Position numbers and translations under genes: made by a program. From positions 1 to 11,508 of the forward strand of contig JACJXQ010000001.1 of the NCBI GenBank assembly GCA_020636495.1: a stretch of 11,508 nucleotides of DNA. The letters run 5' to 3'. The stretch's first letter is position 1. The number at the start of each line of letters is the position of its first letter. The DNA is from Chitinophagales bacterium (lineage in GTDB: Bacteria > Bacteroidota > Bacteroidia > Chitinophagales > Chitinophagaceae). A model generated the notes under the pieces. The model ran no database searches and was not told where the DNA came from. It worked only from the letters and a program-made list of their open reading frames with translations. This document shows positions 1-6,400 of the stretch, in pieces.

Positions 1-462
1 ATTTTCTGCATAACAATTTGGTACTGTGCCTGTCTCCGCATATACGTATATCGTTTGGCTGCTTGTTATTGACGTTCCCGCCGCCAACATCGTGCCTGTG
101 CCACCACTGCCTGTGTAATAATTGTTACCTGCGCTCAATACTGGCAAAATATAACTATCACACGCTACAACATTCGATGGTGCATCGGCTACTGGGGCAG
201 CGATAACTTCTACATCTACTTGCGTTGCAGGACTTTCACAACCATTAAGCGTTTGTGTAACATATACTGTTTCTATTCCAATGAATCCCTGAGGAATAAA
301 TATTTCATCATTTGTACCTGCTACTTGTGCGCCAGCAACATTGGTTGTAAGGGCAGCATCTGTGTACCAATTGAACATAGCACCTGCCTCACCTGTTGCC
401 GTTACATTATTAATCGTTGTTCCTTCACAATACGTTGTACCCATTGCTGTTGGTGCCAAAGG
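1..462 (-). other. Ig_7-like domain and start of a flavobacterial adhesin repeat
   Basis: Residues about 2833-2918 read PLAPTAMGTTYCEGTTINNV, then FNWYTDAALTTNV, then TVYVTQTLNGCESPATQVDV; the Y-C-E-G start, F-x-W-Y-x-D centre and L-N-G-C-E-S-P end fit the Ig-like 'CHU_C-associated' family. From about 2922 another repeat starts (VVACDSYILPVL, YYTGSGGTGTMLAAGT, QTIYVYAETGTVPNC) and runs off the left edge. In known proteins this second repeat usually precedes more copies and then a type IX sorting domain; that continuation is not in view. Confidence 0.7.
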
Positions 463-3400
463 TATTGCATAGATAGTAATACTGGTACAAGCCGAAGGGC
501 GGCAATTTGTATCACTTGGAAGTGCATCTAAAATTGCACAAATTTGATATGTACCTGCTGTTAAGCTAGCACCTATACCCAATAAGTCTGCTGTTTGATT
601 AGGATCGGTTCCCATTAAACTTCCATTCGCAACATTTCCCAATAACGTTCCACCAGTATATACATCAGCAGGAAGTGCTACATCTGTACCAAAATGGACA
701 AAATTTATACCATAATCTGCTTCACCATTAAGTGTGAGTGCCATATTAGACAGACCTGATGCAGTTAAATCAAATGAATCTCCTTCACACATTGGTATTG
801 GATTGGTAATAGCCGTAATAGTAGGACAAGATGTGCAATCACAGGCAACCACCTGCGGATTTGGCGTACTCACTTCATAACATAAGCCCAAATACTCTGC
901 ATCTGTATCAAAATCTGTAATTGGCGCGCCTACTGTAAAACCAACTGTAAGTGCTGCAACATCTGCATCTAATACATTAAAAGCATATATACTGTAATTG
1001 CCATTTGACAAGCCAGTAAATAATCCTGTATTATTATACATCATAATTCCGCCCGTATCATCTATTAACACGTAAATTTGCGTATAGCCATTAATATTGA
1101 ATGAACCGGGAACTGACTGCGCAAATACCGCACCTGTTGGGGAAGCAGGATTTGAACAATCACAAGGAGTAAAACCACATAGTGTTTCGATAACTTCCGT
1201 TGTACCCATACAATCTATACACGAACCATTTGTATCATTGTCATCGGTAACGGTAATGGTTTGTGTAGCTAAACCTGTACCTGAATGTGTAAACGGACCA
1301 AAATATAAAGTTGTGCCGTTGAATACTTGCATAGGTTGTGTTCCTACAGTTACTTCATAAGGTGCTGTTCCGCCAGAAATGGCCGATACTGCTACATAAT
1401 ATTCATTATCTGCTACCGAACCGGTACAAGTTGCTACTGCCGTAATTTGAATTGGGGCTAATATACTAAACGGTTGTGGTGCAGTAACAACACCACAGGC
1501 ACCTGCTGCAATTGCATTGTTTATATCTGTTATAGTTAGGGCGCCTGTTACAGGATTATCGGCTGTTACATAATATACTCCGTATAAAATATAATCGCTT
1601 GTGTTCGTCAATCCATTTATATCCAAACTGCTCGGCGGATTACCTGATATTCCATTTTGAACAGATAATATATTGCCACTTGCATCTGTGATAACATAGG
1701 CATACGTATTATTCGTTGCGCCCGTTGCAGGTGGAATGAAACTATTGGTAACGGTAGCGGTTGTTTCTTCGGCGCAATAACTTGTGCATTGGAGAAGAAT
1801 TGTTCCCGGACTTAGCACGCAAGGTGCTTCGCAATCAATTTCGGTTACTTCTATACTGGCACTACAAGCAGCACTAACTATGCCTGCATCTACAGCCATC
1901 ACGGTTTGTGTTGCAGCACCATTTACATAATTAAACGGTCCAAAATACAAGGTTGAACCTGTAAAAGTCTGGGTAGTAGCTCCAATAGAAACATCATAAT
2001 CTCCACCGTTTCCGCCAGTTACAGAACTTACGGCAACATAGTATGTTGTACCCGTTACTGGTGTTGTACCATCGGTTGTACAAATTGCTGTTGCTAATAT
2101 TTGTATTGCGGGTAAAATATTCAGTGTTACTGTTGTTGTTGCATAACAGCCATTTCCATCTGCTACTCTTACATACAATACTTCATCATCCATACCCAAA
2201 TATGGATTCGTCGGGTTAATCGCATTTGTTCCTGATTCTGCATCTGCCAAACTTGTGTGGTACGTTACCGTCAAGCCACCTGTAGTCGCATCGCCACTGT
2301 TGTCCACATCTACGTTATTTACATTGATACTGTTACCAGCATCTTCTGACGCATTCAAATTGAAGCCCATACTGTTGCCACTATTCGTATCGTCATCGCA
2401 TTGTTCTAATATTACTGCATTTGCTATTGGTAACGGATTTACGGTGAACGTGATGGTCGTTGTGTTTTCACAGCCTGTTGTGCTGTCCGTGAATGTTACA
2501 TCTACCACCGCGCCATCTAATGCTGTATAACTCGTAGGATCTACTACGGCTGTGCCGCCTTCTGCATACGCAAAACTGCCTGCATCGCCCGTGATTGAAC
2601 CTTCTAAACTTGTTAAATCGTAAGGATTTGCATCTACACAGATTTCAGGCGTTTGCGCTACTAATATCGGCAATGGATTTACCGTGAATGTAATGGTCGT
2701 TGTGTTTTCACAACCTGTTGTGCCGTCTGTAAACGTTACTTCTACCACCGCCCCATCTAATGCTGTGTAATTACTCGCATCTGCTACTGCCACACCACCT
2801 TCTGCATACGCAAAACTACCCACATCGCCTGTTATTGAACTTTCTAAACTTGTTAAATCATAAGGATTTGCATCTACACAGATTTCAGGCGTTTGCGCTA
2901 CTAATATCGGTAATGGATTTACCGTGAATGTAATGGTCGTTGTGTTTTCACAGCCTGTTGTGCCGTCTGTAAACGTTACTTCTACCACCGCCCCATCTAA
3001 TGCTGTGTAATTACTCGCATCTGCTACTGCCACACCACCTTCTGCATACGCAAAACTACCTGCATCGCCTGTTATTGAACTTTCCAAACTTGTTAAATCA
3101 TAAGGATTTGCATCTACACAGATTTCAGGCGTTTGCGCTACTAATATCGGCAATGGATTTACCGTGAATGTAATGGTCGTTGTGTTTTCACAGCCTGTTG
3201 TGCCGTCTGTAAACGTTACTTCTACCACCGCGCCATCTACGGCTGTATAATTCGTAGGATCTGCTACCGCTACGCCACCTTCTGCATACGCAAAAATGCC
3301 CGCATCGCTCGTGATTGAACTTTCTAAACTCGTTAAATCATAAGGATTTGCATCTACACAGATTTCAGGCGTTTGCGCTACTAATATAGGTAATGGATTT

Positions 3401-6400
3401 ACCGTAAATGTGATGGTTGTAGTGTTTTCACAGCCTGTTGTGCCGTCTGTAAACGTTACTTCTACCACCGCGCCATCTACGGCGGTGTAACTTGTAGCAT
3501 CTGCTACCGCTACACCACCTTCTGCATACGCAAAACTGCCTGCCGCTCCCGTCATTGCACTTTCTAAACTCGTTAAATCATACGGATTTGCGTCTGCACA
3601 GATTTCTGGCGTTTGTGCTACTAATATCGGTAATGGCAATATGTTTAATGTTACCGTACTCGTTACATAACAGCCATTTACATCTTCTACTCTTACATAA
3701 ATTATCTCACCATCTGTGCCCAAATATGGATTTGTCGGGTTCAGTGCATTTGTGCCTGCTTCTGCTTCCGCTAAACTTGTGTGGTACGTTACCGTCAAGC
3801 CACCTGTAGTCGCATCGCCGCTGTTGTCCACATCTACGCCGTTCACATTTATACTATTGCTCGCATCTTCTGACGCGTTCAAATTGAAGCCCATACTGTT
3901 GCCACTGTTCGTATCATCATCGCATTGTTCTAATACTACGGCGTTTGCGATGGGGAGCGGAACTATAGTTACTTGTACTGCATCTGAATTAGCATCTATA
4001 TCGTCATCATCTAAATGCGCCAAATCTAAACAATAAGTACCTGTTCCGGGAGCTGTTCCTGCCAAACTGGAGGTATCATCGTCATCACTTACAATTTCGG
4101 AGATATTGGCGGGTGCAGCGAGTGCTGCTAAATAGGCTGCTACCGTATTGGGCGTATTAGCTGTTGCATAATTTAATACATAAACATCGTAGGTTCCTAC
4201 CGCTAATGTTGAGAAATCAAAATCACCGCCCGGAACTATTTGTAATATTTCACCAGCGGTGTTTGTTAAAAGGAATGTTGTTTCATAATCTGTAGTGCCA
4301 GGGTCTGTCTCGTCCGAAACGCCTGCTGCCACAATGGTATAAACGTTTGTAAATGCGCCTAAATCATCACCCAGACATATTGTTTGATTTCCGGTGGTTG
4401 CATCTATTACGCCACCCGTAGGTCGTACAATATTTCCTGCATCGGCAACACAACAATTACAATTTATCGTGAAATCGGCAAAAGATTGTGTGTAACAAAG
4501 TATATCGTAAGGAGCTACCATAGCGACTAAATTTGCAATGTTATCATTATCTGAAACATCTGCATCAACGCTTAGGAGTGTGCCTGTAGCTCCTAACAAA
4601 GCTGATTCTAATGCGGCTACATCACCATCTAACACATTTACAGCATATACCTGATAGTCGCCATTTTCTAACATATCAAACAAACCAGTATGATTAGCAT
4701 CTATTACTGTTCCTACGGCTAAGGCTGCTCCATTATACGTTCCATCATTTTCTACTAATACATACACTTGCGTATAACCGTCTGTATTAAATGTACCCGG
4801 ACTCGATTGTGCGATGAGAGTACCGGAATTAGGTTGGTTAGTGCAGTCACAAGAATTTTCTGCTATGGGGCATAAAGCCTCTAACACTTCGTAAGTGGCT
4901 GTACAGTCGCTACAACTACCGTTCATATCGTTGTCATCGGTAATGAGTAATGTTTTGGTACCCAAGCCTGTACCAGAATGTGTATAGGGTCCGAAATAAA
5001 GCGTCGTTCCTGAAAAAACTTGTGCCGGATCTGCCTCTCCTTGCACCGAAATCTCATAATTCGGACTTCCGCCACTTACGGCTGTTACCGCAATATAATA
5101 TTCGCCATCGGCGGCAGCTACACCGCCCGCACCTGTACAAGAAGCCATAGCAGTAAGCGTTATTGGCGATAAAATATCAAAGGCAAGTGGTCCGGTGAGT
5201 TCGACACAATCTCCGTTTGCTATAGCTGTTTGAATGTTTGAAATATTTGCCGCACCAGTTACGGGGTCATCTGCTATTAAATAATGTACTGCATATACAT
5301 TGAATGAGGCATTGTTTGCCAAAATACTAATGTCCACCGTAGCAGGCGGTGTACTGCCAGTACCTTGTACGGATATAATATTTCCCGCAAGGTCTGTAAT
5401 TATATACGCATAAACATAATCGGCAGGATTGGTGGTCGGTGCCGTAAAAGTAGGCGTAATATCTAAGTTCATATCTTCTGCACAATAAACACTACAATTT
5501 GATGCGATAGTACCCACACCAGCTTCGCAGCAGCCGCCAATGATATAACTTCCTCTATAAAAACAGTTTGCATTAGGGTCGGTGTATCTTATTTCATAAT
5601 AAACCGTTTCTCCATCATTTGTATTAGGAGATGATGCTAAATTATCCCAAGGATCTACACCATCAGCATCGTAAGTAATACTAATAAGTCCGGCACAAGC
5701 TACAACTGGCGTAACTTCTGCGGAGCAAGTGGTAGAACCATCAACTATATCAGTTGCATCTAAGGTTGGATATACGTAAACTGTGTGCGTACCCGCTATC
5801 AAATCTAAATTGGGGTCTGAAACACAATCAATGGTAAGGGTAAAAGTTACATTTTCGGCATCACAACCTACACCCGAATGGGTAATATTTACAGAAGTTA
5901 AATCAGTCATATCTACTATTGGCGCGCCAGAATTAACGACAAAAGTCCAATTTAATACTGCATTGGCAGGATATTCATTTACTAAAGTTAAATCTGCATA
6001 GGCATCTAAATCCAAGCGACTTAGACCGTCACAAGCGTAAGTAGTATCAGCAAATTCTGCTCCTGCCAAACAAGCAGGACAGCAGCCGGGGCTTGTACCA
6101 TTCGTTGCTGCATTAGCACAAACGCCATCGCCAACCGTAATATCCCAAGCTCCCGTTGTAGGGAAAGGACCTACCGAAAAAGTATTGCTTGCTGTTTCTA
6201 CCGCCACTACTCCGCCAACACTTGAAGTTATGATATAGTCCGCTGCTGCATCAACACTTGGTTGTCCGCCGCTTACTTGTAAAATCACATAATAATCTTC
6301 ACCGGATTCTGAACAAATAGGCGTAGCATTTACAATACTTATTGCCTCTGCTACATCCACGCGAATAGGATTGCCATAGTCTTGACAATTTGCGTCTATG

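Noticed and set aside
220..531. Plus-strand Cys-rich 103-residue ORF, and similar short plus-strand ORFs across 1-8154
   Set aside because: They lie antisense to the continuous giant minus-strand frame, have odd composition (Cys, His, Leu runs), no plausible leader, and are explained by the base composition of the coding strand.
2437..3636. CRISPR-like or satellite array
   Set aside because: Units are 240 bp, contiguous, free of spacers and multiple-of-three in frame; they are protein repeats.
2113..3960. Composite mobile element with flanking direct repeats
   Set aside because: There is no transposase, no terminal inverted repeats and no target duplication; the flanking copies are coding units in the same frame.
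2255..4036. Two similar plus-strand ORFs (2255-2530 and 3716-4036) that look like paralogous small hydrophobic proteins
   Set aside because: Their similarity is simply the antisense of the duplicated units B and A in the giant gene, so it is not evidence of selection on the plus strand.
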